From Polaribacter marinus (GTDB taxonomy: Bacteria; Bacteroidota; Bacteroidia; Flavobacteriales; Flavobacteriaceae): 64,000 nucleotides of DNA. Positions 53,182 to 61,564 of this stretch are shown here, one piece after another. The notes under the pieces are model-generated. The model worked only from the letters and a program-made list of their open reading frames with translations, had not been told where the DNA came from and made no database searches. The stretch covers positions 1-64,000 of the forward strand of contig NZ_JAKQYM010000009.1 of the NCBI RefSeq assembly GCF_022662535.1, read 5' to 3'. Numbering within the stretch: the stretch's first letter is position 1; each line of letters begins with the position of its first letter. Made by a program: the position numbers and the translations under genes.

Positions 53182-53943
53182 TTATTTTTTATACTTAAAG
53201 TCAATATTGTTGGTTTTTAATGACTCCCTAGCTTGATGATTTTTAATCGCTCCTATCTGAGTTAAACATAATGCCAAACTTTTCATATCATGTTGCGAAA
53301 TAAGATTTCCTTTTGAACATCCTATAGAAGTATATAATTGGTTAGCTTCTTTACCTAAAAGTCTAACTATTTTCAATATCTCACCATTCTCAACAATACT
53401 GTATCTCTTATTTTTAAAATTCTTCTTATTTCTAAAAACGGGACTTCCATTAAATGAAAATGCTACTACATTCTCTCTATTTAGAGAAACATGAATTGAT
53501 ATACCTCCACCAAGAGAATGCCCAGCTACAATATAGTTTTCTGAACCGTATTTGTTTCTGATTTCATCAAATATCTTTAAGGCATAATCATTCTGTCTTT
53601 GCTTGAAAGGATTATTACCAGTTCTAAAATCTTCAAATGAATCAGTACCTCTAAAAACTAACACTAAATCTCCATTTGATTTATCTTTAAAAAGTTCAGA
53701 ATAATAATCAATTTTATCATTCGAAAAAACCTCTAAAGATTCAAAAAAAGCAGAAACATCAAACTTATAATCATCTTTATATACATTTTTTGATAATTGA
53801 GCATATTTCCAAGATTCGGACGAAATATCTCTTATTTCATTACACCATCCTGAAGAATGTTTACATCCTGTAAGCTCAATTTTAGATGAACAACATCCAG
53901 AAACGAAAACTGAAAAAATAAATAATATTAAAATATTTCTCAT
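53182..53943 (-). CDS. Class 3 lipase-like lipoprotein
   Basis: A 253-residue predicted lipoprotein. MRNILILFIFSVFVSGC gives the lipobox VSGC, so the mature N-terminus is CCSSK. The alpha/beta-hydrolase core has LVLVFRGTDSFEDFRTG and the nucleophile elbow VAGHSLGGGISIH (GHSLG), the lipase_3 pattern; NGSPVFRNKK follows. The substrate is unknown. It stands alone in the accessory region with two candidate -7 boxes (TATATTTG 53962-53969 and TACTTTTG 53946-53953, minus); the former leaves an 18-nt gap to the ATG and is favoured. The frame upstream of the ATG is not coding. Confidence 0.8.
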   Translation of the reverse strand: MRNILILFIFSVFVSGCCSSKIELTGCKHSSGWCNEIRDISSESWKYAQLSKNVYKDDYKFDVSAFFESLEVFSNDKIDYYSELFKDKSNGDLVLVFRGTDSFEDFRTGNNPFKQRQNDYALKIFDEIRNKYGSENYIVAGHSLGGGISIHVSLNRENVVAFSFNGSPVFRNKKNFKNKRYSIVENGEILKIVRLLGKEANQLYTSIGCSKGNLISQHDMKSLALCLTQIGAIKNHQARESLKTNNIDFKYKK

Positions 53944-53961
53944 ATCAAAAGTAGTTTGCTT

Positions 53962-53969
53962 CAAATATA
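53962..53969 (-). promoter_or_regulatory. -7 box of the lipase gene
   Basis: TATATTTG on the minus strand, exact TAnnTTTG, 18 nt upstream of the ATG at 53943. Confidence 0.45.
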
Positions 53970-54050
53970 CATATTTATAAATATGTATTTCCAAGTATAA
54001 ACACCTGATAATTTAATATTTAAAAGACATTTTTGAGGTCTGTCCAAAGT

Positions 54051-54077
54051 CGTCTGCGGACTTTTTGGAAGCAGACG
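54051..54077. repeat. Short hairpin in the lipase/BspA gap
   Basis: Inverted repeat CGTCTGC/GCAGACG (54051-54057 and 54071-54077) with a 13-nt loop. Smaller palindromes follow (TTCG/CGAA near 54080-54092, TCGCATTGCGA near 54096-54106). They belong to a 356-nt gap (53944-54299) without a convincing gene. Confidence 0.55.
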
Positions 54078-54153
54078 TCTTCGATTAAACGAAAGTCGCA
54101 TTGCGATGCTTTTTCGACAAATCAAAATAAACGGAAAATCCAAAAACTTGAAT

Positions 54154-54209
54154 TTTGCAAGATTGCTTTTGAACAGTTCAGCGGAACAATTCAAAAGCAG
54201 TCTTGCCAA
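54154..54209. repeat. 26-bp imperfect inverted repeat
   Basis: Left arm 54154-54179 and right arm 54184-54209 pair at 22 of 26 positions plus one G-U, around a 4-nt loop AGCG. The core is TGCTTTTGAA/TTCAAAAGCA. Part of the right arm recurs at 53072-53087 (GAACAGTTCAAAAGCA) on the far side of the lipase gene. It could be a repeated extragenic palindrome, a recombination site or a small RNA. Confidence 0.65.
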
Positions 54210-54299
54210 AGGAGACCTTTGGAATCCCTTTTATCAACAAAAAGAAAACAGAGAATTACTTCTCTGTCTTGTTTTTCTTTAAACAAATTTATAATAATA

Positions 54300-57200
54300 C
54301 TAGAGTTTTGTTAAGCCATCTAATGCTACACCAGATAGACCATTCAAGTGCCCTGCAGTTTCGGGTCCAATAATTCCATCAAGCATAAGATTATTTGCTT
54401 GTTGGTATGAACGTATACCAGCATGGGTTAGAGGTCCATAGATACCATCAAATGGCCCTGTTGGATACCCAAGTGACGCAATACATTTTTGTACTTGTTT
54501 AACATCTCCTCCTTGCATTCCTCGTTTAATTAAACGATTGTAGTTAACAAAGCAATTATACTTAGTCTCATTTGTAATAGGTTCGGCTTGCTCTTCAAGT
54601 ACAATTTCTTCTATTTTCTTACCAAATATTTCCTTTAATCTTGCTTTTGAAACTCGCTTTGAACTAGTTTTTTTATCACTAGGAATTCTGTACACCCCCG
54701 TACTATAATTCCCTGCAATATCAGTTGACGTTGCAACGATACCTTCTCCTTTATTCGGTGCATCGGTAGGCTTTAGATCACATGACCATACACCTCCTGC
54801 AACAATTACGGGTGCGTTGGTACATGTTGCAATATCAAGAGTAATAGTTGTTCCGTTTTCTCCTGAGCCAGTAATAACAGTGTCTCCTGCGGTAACTAGA
54901 TTAATAATTGGGTTACCTGGAGCATTTGTATCAATCCCTCCTACTTCGATGGTACTTGCCGTGTTTCCAAAGATATCAATAGATATTGCCGTAATGTTTT
55001 CTCCATCTACGGGTGATGGTGAGAGCGTACAAGTGTAAGCACCTGTTGCATTTGCTGTATTAGTACATGTTGCTCCACTTGGTGTAGTAATTGTGACGGT
55101 ACTATTAACATCGGCTGTTCCTGATAAGGGTGATCCTGTTGTTGGTGTATTAAGTGTAACCGGATCGATAGTGGTATCGATAACTACTGACAGTGAGGAA
55201 GATTGTGGTGACTCATTACCAGCAAGGTCTGTTTCACTAATTGTAAAATCATAGGTGCCATCTAAAAGAGTTGTTGAGACCATTACCATAGTTGAGCCAA
55301 TAGCAGTACATACGTGAGTTCCTGCTGATATTCCCTCAGCATACAGGGTGATGGTGCTGTCTGATTCAGTACAAGTAATATCAAAAGTGGGTGTACTATC
55401 TGACGTATTGTTATCAGAGTTAGTGAGTCCTGTGTCTGATCCTGCTTGTAGGTCTGGGGTTGTGGGGGTTGGAGGCGGGGTGGTGTCGATTTCAATCGGT
55501 CCGAATGGTCCCATAGTTGTTGGTCCGTTTCCAACCTTATCAGTACATGAAAAATTCACAGAATATGATCCTTCACTCCAGTTTGGATCCGTGATAGTAA
55601 AATCTCCATTAGCATCTAATCGTATTGATGTGTTGTATTGGTTCGTAAAACCATTCACAGGAGTTGTCGTTACCAATACACTCCCATTAGAAACATCTGT
55701 ACCACATGAACCAACAATATTAGCATTTATATCATTAATTAATGTCGTTGGTAACGACATTGAACCAGGACCAGTTGGGTCTGTCACATCAGTTGTCATG
55801 TGTAGATAAAAACGCCCAATTTCTGACTCACTTGTTGAAACGGCAGTAGTATAGCTAGTTCCAGTATCTTGTAATTCTGTGAAAGTGCCCAATAAACGAT
55901 CTTCAAGAATCAGTAAATTACCTACAGGTAGAGTGGTTGGATTTCCTAGGATATCAGCAATATCTATATCTAAAACCACATTAGTATCTGACGCAACACT
56001 CACCCCAACTTCCGTAGTCATATCATCTAATTCAGATTCCGGAAGTGATTGTATAGTAAACGCTAAACCTTGACCTAAAGTATCCTCAATAAGACGAGTA
56101 TATACAGCTAATTTAGAATCAAACATATTTATAAAACCAGTCCCAGGAAGATCTGCTCCAAATGCTCCTGCATCATATCCAACATCTAAACCTTTTTCGT
56201 ATCCATCACCAGTTCCTATAACAATACGGGTTGTTTTCGTATTTGTTCCATCAGAAAGATTTAAGGTAAATCTATATGCAGCTTCAGAAACAATAGAAAC
56301 AGGGAGTACTGGTGAATGCGCTGATTCTATCCCAGTAATTGTTTCTGTATACGAAATATTATGGACCAACTCGGATAATGTTGTAGATGTTGCTATTGTT
56401 TCTGTACCAACTCCAACACAAGTATGAGAACCAATTATAGTGTTCATTGACGGTTGATTAGAATATAGCGTTACAGTGTTTCCCGTTTGGGTACAAGAGA
56501 TATCAAAATCTGGATTTGTTTCTGAAGTGCTATTATCAGTTGACGATGTACCAGTATCAGAACTTACAAGAAGATCTGGAGCTGAAGCTGGACGATGTTG
56601 AGGTGGAACTACCGTACAACCACCACCCAATCCATTATCTGTAATAGACCAGTTATTTCCATTAATCATATCGTCACGACCAATGGATGCATTTATACTA
56701 CAGTACTCAGCAGGAACTACCCCCAAATTAACTCCTGATTGAAGGGCTTGGGCACTCCAATTTTCTAATAATGCGTCATAGTTTGTGGTAGAGAAAGCAG
56801 AGTTAGTCATAGCATTATACGCATTATCTATCTCAACAACATCCCAATTTGACACATCTGGATTTGCAGTAGTAGCTCCTTGGAACATTTCTGATATATT
56901 TCTCAGCTTTGAGGTATCCCAATTAGTAGTGTTTGGGATAGCAGAAGTAGCTCCTTGGAACATTCTTTTCATATCTGTTATTTTGGATGTATCCCAATTT
57001 GAAACATTTGGATTTGCTGAAGTGGCATTACGAAACATATTAGTTAGATTACTTACCTTGGAAATGTTCCAATTAGTAGTATCTGGATTAGCAGAAGTGG
57101 CACCTGAAAACATGTCGCTAATAATAGTCACACTAGAAGTATTCCACCCTGAAACATCTGGATTTGCAGAAGTGGCTCCAGCAAACATTCCTGCCATATT

Positions 57201-58115
57201 TGTTACCTTATCAGTATTCCAATTCGTTGTATTTGGGTTTGCAGAAGTAGCCCCTTGAAACATACCTTGCATAGTGGTTACATTAGAAGTGTTCCAGTTT
57301 GATACATTGGGATTTGCTAGGTCAGCTGAAACAAACATATTTGACATATTCGTTACATTTATAGTATTCCAATTGATGGTATTTGGATTTGCCAAGTCTG
57401 CTTGATAAAACATTCCTTCCATATTAGTTACCTTATCTATATTCCAATTCGTGGTGTTGGGATTTGCTATTGATGCTTGCTTAAACATAAATGACATATC
57501 TGTAACATTTGCAGTATTCCAATTGGTAGTATCTGGATTAGCTGCAATCGCAGTTTCAAACATTCGGCTCATATTTGTCACATTAGAAGTATCCCAATTA
57601 GTTGTATTTGGATTCGCTAAATAAGCATCTTTAAACATAAAAGAAGTACTATCTACATTTGATAAGTCTGGAGTATCAGTAGCATTTACTACCATTTTTT
57701 TTGCACCATAAAAAGCAGCATAAAAACTAGTCCATTTACCAGTTCCCCATTGATCTACTGAAACGATTTTTTCCTTATTCACACTTGCAATAAAATAAAT
57801 AGCAGGGAAACCTGAACCATCACCCACATTATCCTCAATACGAATTGTATAAGTTCCTGCACCTCCTATGGTGGAATAATCACAAGTTACATTTCCCGTT
57901 TGTGCGGTAAATTCCATCGTTCCATCATCATTACAATCAACATTATAATTATATGTTTCGAGTGAGTAAGTTGGAATAACAAATGTATCATCTGCAGAAG
58001 TTCCTGTGTTATCTGTTTTAACGGTAATAACAAAGTCGTCACTGCCTGCCGCATATACGTGAGGTGTGATTAATACAGTTGCGATAAATAATATTAAAAG
58101 TATATTTTTTCTCAT
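54300..58115 (-). CDS. BspA-repeat surface protein with Ig-like domains and C-terminal PG-binding domain
   Basis: A 1271-residue exported protein. Signal MRKNILLILFIATVLITPHVYA. Near residues 150-440 it has eleven repeats of about 25 residues (NPxTTNWxTSNVTNMxxMF), the BspA/DUF285 leucine-rich-type repeat. Beta-sandwich regions follow with paired cysteines (PDLLVSSDTGTS..., PDLQAGSDTGLTNSDN...), like bacterial Ig-like domains. The last 75 residues form PG_binding_1 (GGDVKQVQKCIASLGY, FDGIYGPLTHAGIRSYQQAN). No type IX secretion tail is seen. DNA of this gene looks richer in G+C than its neighbours, and the domain order is more like candidate-phyla proteins than Flavobacteriaceae. The frame upstream of 58115 is discarded in favour of the signal peptide. 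Confidence 0.82.
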   Translation of the reverse strand: MRKNILLILFIATVLITPHVYAAGSDDFVITVKTDNTGTSADDTFVIPTYSLETYNYNVDCNDDGTMEFTAQTGNVTCDYSTIGGAGTYTIRIEDNVGDGSGFPAIYFIASVNKEKIVSVDQWGTGKWTSFYAAFYGAKKMVVNATDTPDLSNVDSTSFMFKDAYLANPNTTNWDTSNVTNMSRMFETAIAANPDTTNWNTANVTDMSFMFKQASIANPNTTNWNIDKVTNMEGMFYQADLANPNTINWNTINVTNMSNMFVSADLANPNVSNWNTSNVTTMQGMFQGATSANPNTTNWNTDKVTNMAGMFAGATSANPDVSGWNTSSVTIISDMFSGATSANPDTTNWNISKVSNLTNMFRNATSANPNVSNWDTSKITDMKRMFQGATSAIPNTTNWDTSKLRNISEMFQGATTANPDVSNWDVVEIDNAYNAMTNSAFSTTNYDALLENWSAQALQSGVNLGVVPAEYCSINASIGRDDMINGNNWSITDNGLGGGCTVVPPQHRPASAPDLLVSSDTGTSSTDNSTSETNPDFDISCTQTGNTVTLYSNQPSMNTIIGSHTCVGVGTETIATSTTLSELVHNISYTETITGIESAHSPVLPVSIVSEAAYRFTLNLSDGTNTKTTRIVIGTGDGYEKGLDVGYDAGAFGADLPGTGFINMFDSKLAVYTRLIEDTLGQGLAFTIQSLPESELDDMTTEVGVSVASDTNVVLDIDIADILGNPTTLPVGNLLILEDRLLGTFTELQDTGTSYTTAVSTSESEIGRFYLHMTTDVTDPTGPGSMSLPTTLINDINANIVGSCGTDVSNGSVLVTTTPVNGFTNQYNTSIRLDANGDFTITDPNWSEGSYSVNFSCTDKVGNGPTTMGPFGPIEIDTTPPPTPTTPDLQAGSDTGLTNSDNNTSDSTPTFDITCTESDSTITLYAEGISAGTHVCTAIGSTMVMVSTTLLDGTYDFTISETDLAGNESPQSSSLSVVIDTTIDPVTLNTPTTGSPLSGTADVNSTVTITTPSGATCTNTANATGAYTCTLSPSPVDGENITAISIDIFGNTASTIEVGGIDTNAPGNPIINLVTAGDTVITGSGENGTTITLDIATCTNAPVIVAGGVWSCDLKPTDAPNKGEGIVATSTDIAGNYSTGVYRIPSDKKTSSKRVSKARLKEIFGKKIEEIVLEEQAEPITNETKYNCFVNYNRLIKRGMQGGDVKQVQKCIASLGYPTGPFDGIYGPLTHAGIRSYQQANNLMLDGIIGPETAGHLNGLSGVALDGLTKL

Positions 58116-58218
58116 ATTCTTAGTATTTAACCGCAAATCTTTCCTTATTGCAAGATTTCTCGACTTTAAAAATATAAGAAAAGTATCACCCTTCATCGTG
58201 GTTATCAATTTAGCAAAC

Positions 58219-59121
58219 TTATCGTTCTAACTCCTTATTTTTATTAAGAGTGGATTTTAGTTTCTGTAAATCTTTAAGTCGAATATTCTCTTTTACTTTT
58301 TCTAATGAAATTCGTGTTGGGTCAAAACCTAAAGTCTTTAATCTATACCGTTTATTAAATCCTTGAACTCCGACAACTTTGCCTCCTCTTGAATACAATT
58401 CTAATCCAGCTTTCTCTAATTCTTTGAAGTAGACTTTTTCTGTTCTTACTTTTGCAAACACTTGTATTAATTTGGATTGAATTTCTTGACGTTCACTTCG
58501 CTTCCCTCTCAAGTTTAATTCTCGGTCAATATCTAACTGAAGTATCTGAAGTTTTTTTTTAGAATGTTCTACTTTACTGTGCTTTAACCCTAATTCCTTT
58601 TCTTGAAATTGCTCCATACGAATTTTCACATCCTTAAATTCTTTTCTTGTTAGCCTTACTGGTTTTCCTGTTGCGAATTCTAGGGCAGAAATTACATTGT
58701 GAATATGCAAGTGGTCTTTATCCGAATGCATTGTTGAAATCACCATAGAATTAGGTGAGCGTTCTTTCGCGTATTTTCTAGCAATTTTTAAAAGAACTTT
58801 TTTTGGCAACTTATCAGTATCCGATTTGTGAAAGGATACAATCTCATGATAAGCCCTATTTTTATTGCTCCTTTGAATCTTTCTTTTCAATTCATTAGAT
58901 TCAAATTGTTTGACCATATTCTGTATTCTCTTCTCCAAAATTTGCTCTTGTTTTACTAAATCTGTTTGTGCCTCTTGCATCTGTTTATCAAACTTTCTAT
59001 CTCCTTTGATAAATTTATTCATAATAAAACCCAGTTCTTTTTGACTCTCTTTCGTTAGAATATATCTGATGGTATTCTCAAGTGCCTTTTTAGATTTTAT
59101 TGATTTGCTTTTGATAATCAT
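58219..59121 (-). CDS. HUH relaxase / mobilisation nuclease
   Basis: A 300-residue relaxase that would nick the transfer origin of a mobile element. The HUH metal site is HLHIH at residues 137-141 (HSDKDHLHIHNVIS). The N-terminus MIIKSKSIKSKKALENTIRYIL is typical of Bacteroidota MobB-like relaxases, where a Tyr such as Tyr20 may be the nicking residue. The C-terminal third is basic and charged. It is the last of a tight mobilisation run with its accessory protein 4 nt upstream. No oriT can be pointed out with confidence. Confidence 0.85.
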   Translation of the reverse strand: MIIKSKSIKSKKALENTIRYILTKESQKELGFIMNKFIKGDRKFDKQMQEAQTDLVKQEQILEKRIQNMVKQFESNELKRKIQRSNKNRAYHEIVSFHKSDTDKLPKKVLLKIARKYAKERSPNSMVISTMHSDKDHLHIHNVISALEFATGKPVRLTRKEFKDVKIRMEQFQEKELGLKHSKVEHSKKKLQILQLDIDRELNLRGKRSERQEIQSKLIQVFAKVRTEKVYFKELEKAGLELYSRGGKVVGVQGFNKRYRLKTLGFDPTRISLEKVKENIRLKDLQKLKSTLNKNKELER

Positions 59122-59125
59122 ATTT

Positions 59126-59566
59126 TTAAGATTTTAGTAATTGTGAAAATGATATTTCAAATTTTTCTAACTCCTCCAGGATTGAAGTGATTTCGTCAGA
59201 TTCCGTCTCATCTAAAAATTCTTCAACCATAGCAATGAGGTGCATCAATTCTAAATGAATTTCTGCAGTTTCCTCAATCATATTTTCTGGTTGAGTTTCT
59301 GAAACCAACTCTCTCTCAATTGTATGGTATAAGAATTTGGATACCGTTAGCTTCCCTCTTTTTTTATCAATTTTATTAAGCTGTTCATTGTAAAAACCAA
59401 GGGTATATTCTTTTCTTTTTTTTCTTTTTTGTCTGCGGTAATGTGAATAGTACAACTTCCAATAAGCTTGTTTAGCTTCCTTGATTTGATGATGCGAAGC
59501 ATTTGGATTGTTCTTCAAAACACAATCCAAATACTGATGCACCGATGTATATTCAAAAGAATCCAT
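59126..59566 (-). CDS. Mobilisation accessory protein (MobC-like position)
   Basis: A 146-residue protein with a very basic middle (HYRRQKRKKRKEY), a GKLTVSKFLYHTIERELV segment that could be a helix pair of a DNA-binding fold, and an acidic C-terminus. Position directly before the relaxase (4-nt gap) and overlap of one base with the DUF2958 gene (TAATG) suggest a relaxosome accessory role. No family is recognised with certainty. Confidence 0.65.
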   Translation of the reverse strand: MDSFEYTSVHQYLDCVLKNNPNASHHQIKEAKQAYWKLYYSHYRRQKRKKRKEYTLGFYNEQLNKIDKKRGKLTVSKFLYHTIERELVSETQPENMIEETAEIHLELMHLIAMVEEFLDETESDEITSILEELEKFEISFSQLLKS

Positions 59567-59937
59567 TATCGCTCTAATTCTCCTTTTTGTTCCTTATACT
59601 CTTTTATACCCTTAAGCTCTGATTCCCTTTTTTGAGTTTTTGGTTTTGTTAAATCCTCAAAAGTGATTTCTTTGAAATGAATATCTCTTTCTATTTTTAA
59701 GCCAAAAGGTAAGGTGAGGTTTTCTAATTCGGAAATACTGAACGTTCCCCACTCATCAACATACATTCCAGTAACGTACCCCTTACAAATATTATGCTCT
59801 GGAAAATATTCACTAGCGTACCAAGTCTGACTGCCACAGGGGTTAAAGAACTTTGCAACAAACGTTGGGTTTTCTTTTTCCGATTGATCTCCCACTTCTT
59901 GAAATCTTTCTTTGAGAGTTTTTGTAATTAATTTCAT
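59566..59937 (-). CDS. DUF2958 protein
   Basis: A 123-residue protein. TFVAKFFNPCGSQTWYASEYFPEHNICKGYVTGMYVDEWGTFSISELENLTLPFGLKIERDIHF matches the DUF2958 pattern (FFxPxGxxTWYAxE, EWGxFSLSELE, GLxIERDxxF). The family is common on plasmids and conjugative elements and has no known function. It lies 2 nt after the coupling ATPase gene. Confidence 0.85.
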   Translation of the reverse strand: MKLITKTLKERFQEVGDQSEKENPTFVAKFFNPCGSQTWYASEYFPEHNICKGYVTGMYVDEWGTFSISELENLTLPFGLKIERDIHFKEITFEDLTKPKTQKRESELKGIKEYKEQKGELER

Positions 59938-59939
59938 AG

Positions 59940-61436
59940 CTATTTAATTTTAGAGTTTGTATTCATTTCTTTATTTTTCTCATCATTTTCTTCCTTTGCG
60001 AGATATTTATCCAAAGACAAGTATTGTGTAGTAAAATTAAATGATGGTCTTGGCTCATATTCTTCAGGTAATTCAACCTCCATTGCCTCTATAAATTTTT
60101 TGATTTTGTAATAAGGCTTCACCGAACAATACAAAGCTTTCATACCACCATTAGGAATTACAATAACCTTATCTACTGGCATTGTTCTAATTTCTGAACC
60201 TGTCATAAGCGGTCTGGTGCGGAGCATTTTCTTCTCCTTATCTTCATAATACTGATAGTCTCCTAAGGCTTTGGATATTCGGTCACATTCATCGTTTAAG
60301 CCTGTCATATAGACCTTACAGGCGTTGTTAAGGATGCTTTTAGCATTATACTGTCCGTAATTCTCATAAAGCTGATTTTCACTCTGGAGTACTCCTAGAA
60401 TTGACATGTATTTTCGTGCATTCGCAATAACGTTTGAAAGGCTTGGGAGCGGAATAGAACTCAACTCATCAATGAGTAAATACAAATCATTGTCTGAATC
60501 TTTTGGAATGGAGCGGAAGATTTCTGTAAATAATTGTTCAAAAAACAAACCGAAAATTGGGCTGTAATAATTCATATTAGAAATATTGCAGTTTAAAAAC
60601 AACACTATTTTCTCCGTTTTCATCCGAGAGAAATCGAAGGAATCTAAACTGGTTACATCGCAAAGAGATGGGTCTTTTCCAATAAAAGATAAATGAGAAA
60701 TTGCGGAACTGATAATGTTAGATTTTGTCTTCTCGCTGTTAGCAATAACGCTCTTATATGCTCGCCATTGGCTCTCTGTAGCTTTGTCTGCAAAAAGTCC
60801 ATTAACCGCATCTTCATTCCCTGCTAAGTTCTCCAGCAGATAATAAATGTTTGCGATGTTCTGATAGATTTTTGAAGTGTTTTCTAATAGGAATTCAATC
60901 AATAAACTAATCAGTTCAATAGATTTTAAATCCCAAAAATCAGATACCTTTTTACCGTTTTTCTGCACCAACATTGTAGCTACCTTTGTTATATCCGAAG
61001 GATTCTTTATGCGATGCAAAGGATTGTAATAAATTGATTGTTCTATGTTATCAGGATCAAAACTATATACTTCATATCCTTGATGAATAAAGTAATTCGT
61101 CATTTTTGAAAGTTCTCCAGAGGGATTATTTATAATCATACTGGCTGGCCTTTTATTACTTGCGTTTGCAATATTTAAAGCACTAGGAATTAAAAAAACT
61201 GTCGATTTACCAACACCACTGGGTGCGAAACATAATAAATGCTCCTTAGATTTCTTTGCTGTTAAATACTTAGTTCCTGTAATAGAAAGTCCATCATATC
61301 GTGCAGAAATCAATTTGCTTTCTTTTCCAAATTTAGCAGATAAATTATGTTTTCCTGCTAATAGGTTTTGAAGAACTCCTTCTAACAATTCTTCCCCTTT
61401 TTCTAAAAAAATACTTATTGTATCTGTGATACTCAT
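59940..61436 (-). CDS. TraG/VirD4-like coupling ATPase lacking membrane segments
   Basis: A 498-residue type IV coupling protein. Walker A is APSGVGKST at residues 71-79, Walker B LLIDELSS with Asp323/Glu324. INNPSGELSKMTNYFIHQGYEVYSFDPDN is typical of TraG/VirD4 ATPases that pump relaxosome DNA. The N-terminal 70 residues contain no hydrophobic helix pair, which VirD4-type proteins normally use to sit in the inner membrane. The preceding 43-residue hydrophobic protein overlaps its start by 4 nt (ATGA), so the membrane part may be supplied as a separate chain. Confidence 0.85.
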   Translation of the reverse strand: MSITDTISIFLEKGEELLEGVLQNLLAGKHNLSAKFGKESKLISARYDGLSITGTKYLTAKKSKEHLLCFAPSGVGKSTVFLIPSALNIANASNKRPASMIINNPSGELSKMTNYFIHQGYEVYSFDPDNIEQSIYYNPLHRIKNPSDITKVATMLVQKNGKKVSDFWDLKSIELISLLIEFLLENTSKIYQNIANIYYLLENLAGNEDAVNGLFADKATESQWRAYKSVIANSEKTKSNIISSAISHLSFIGKDPSLCDVTSLDSFDFSRMKTEKIVLFLNCNISNMNYYSPIFGLFFEQLFTEIFRSIPKDSDNDLYLLIDELSSIPLPSLSNVIANARKYMSILGVLQSENQLYENYGQYNAKSILNNACKVYMTGLNDECDRISKALGDYQYYEDKEKKMLRTRPLMTGSEIRTMPVDKVIVIPNGGMKALYCSVKPYYKIKKFIEAMEVELPEEYEPRPSFNFTTQYLSLDKYLAKEENDEKNKEMNTNSKIK

Positions 61437-61564
61437 TTGTCTAAAAGTTGTTTAAATGCGTTATTAAATGTGGCTAATAGTAATTCTCCTGCTTTGGTGA
61501 GCATATAGGTACAAATCAGCAGTATCTTCCAAAAAAACTTAAGTAATATGCCAAGAACCTTCAT
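61433..61564 (-). CDS. 43-residue hydrophobic protein coupled to the coupling ATPase
   Basis: A short gene on the minus strand: MKVLGILLKFFWKILLICTY, then MLTKAGELLLATFNNAFKQ and LLDK. Residues 3-23 are mostly hydrophobic with two lysines. Its ATG overlaps the stop of the upstream lipoprotein gene (TGATG) and its TGA overlaps the ATG of the coupling ATPase (ATGA). Coupling at both ends makes translation very likely. It could be the membrane anchor that the ATPase lacks; that is inference. No named family is recognised. Confidence 0.72.
   Translation of the reverse strand: MKVLGILLKFFWKILLICTYMLTKAGELLLATFNNAFKQLLDK

Noticed and set aside
54033..54314. 93-aa + strand frame in the lipase/BspA gap
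   Set aside because: It crosses the hairpins, is compositionally odd and overlaps the 3' end of the BspA gene; the palindromes explain its openness.
56785..57258. 157-aa + strand frame with repeated EVAP-type segments
   Set aside because: It is the antisense of the BspA repeat array, and its repeats mirror the coding repeats.
56850..57680. Periodic DNA repeats as a possible CRISPR array
   Set aside because: The 75-nt period matches 25-residue protein repeats in frame; there are no identical repeats with unique spacers and no cas genes.
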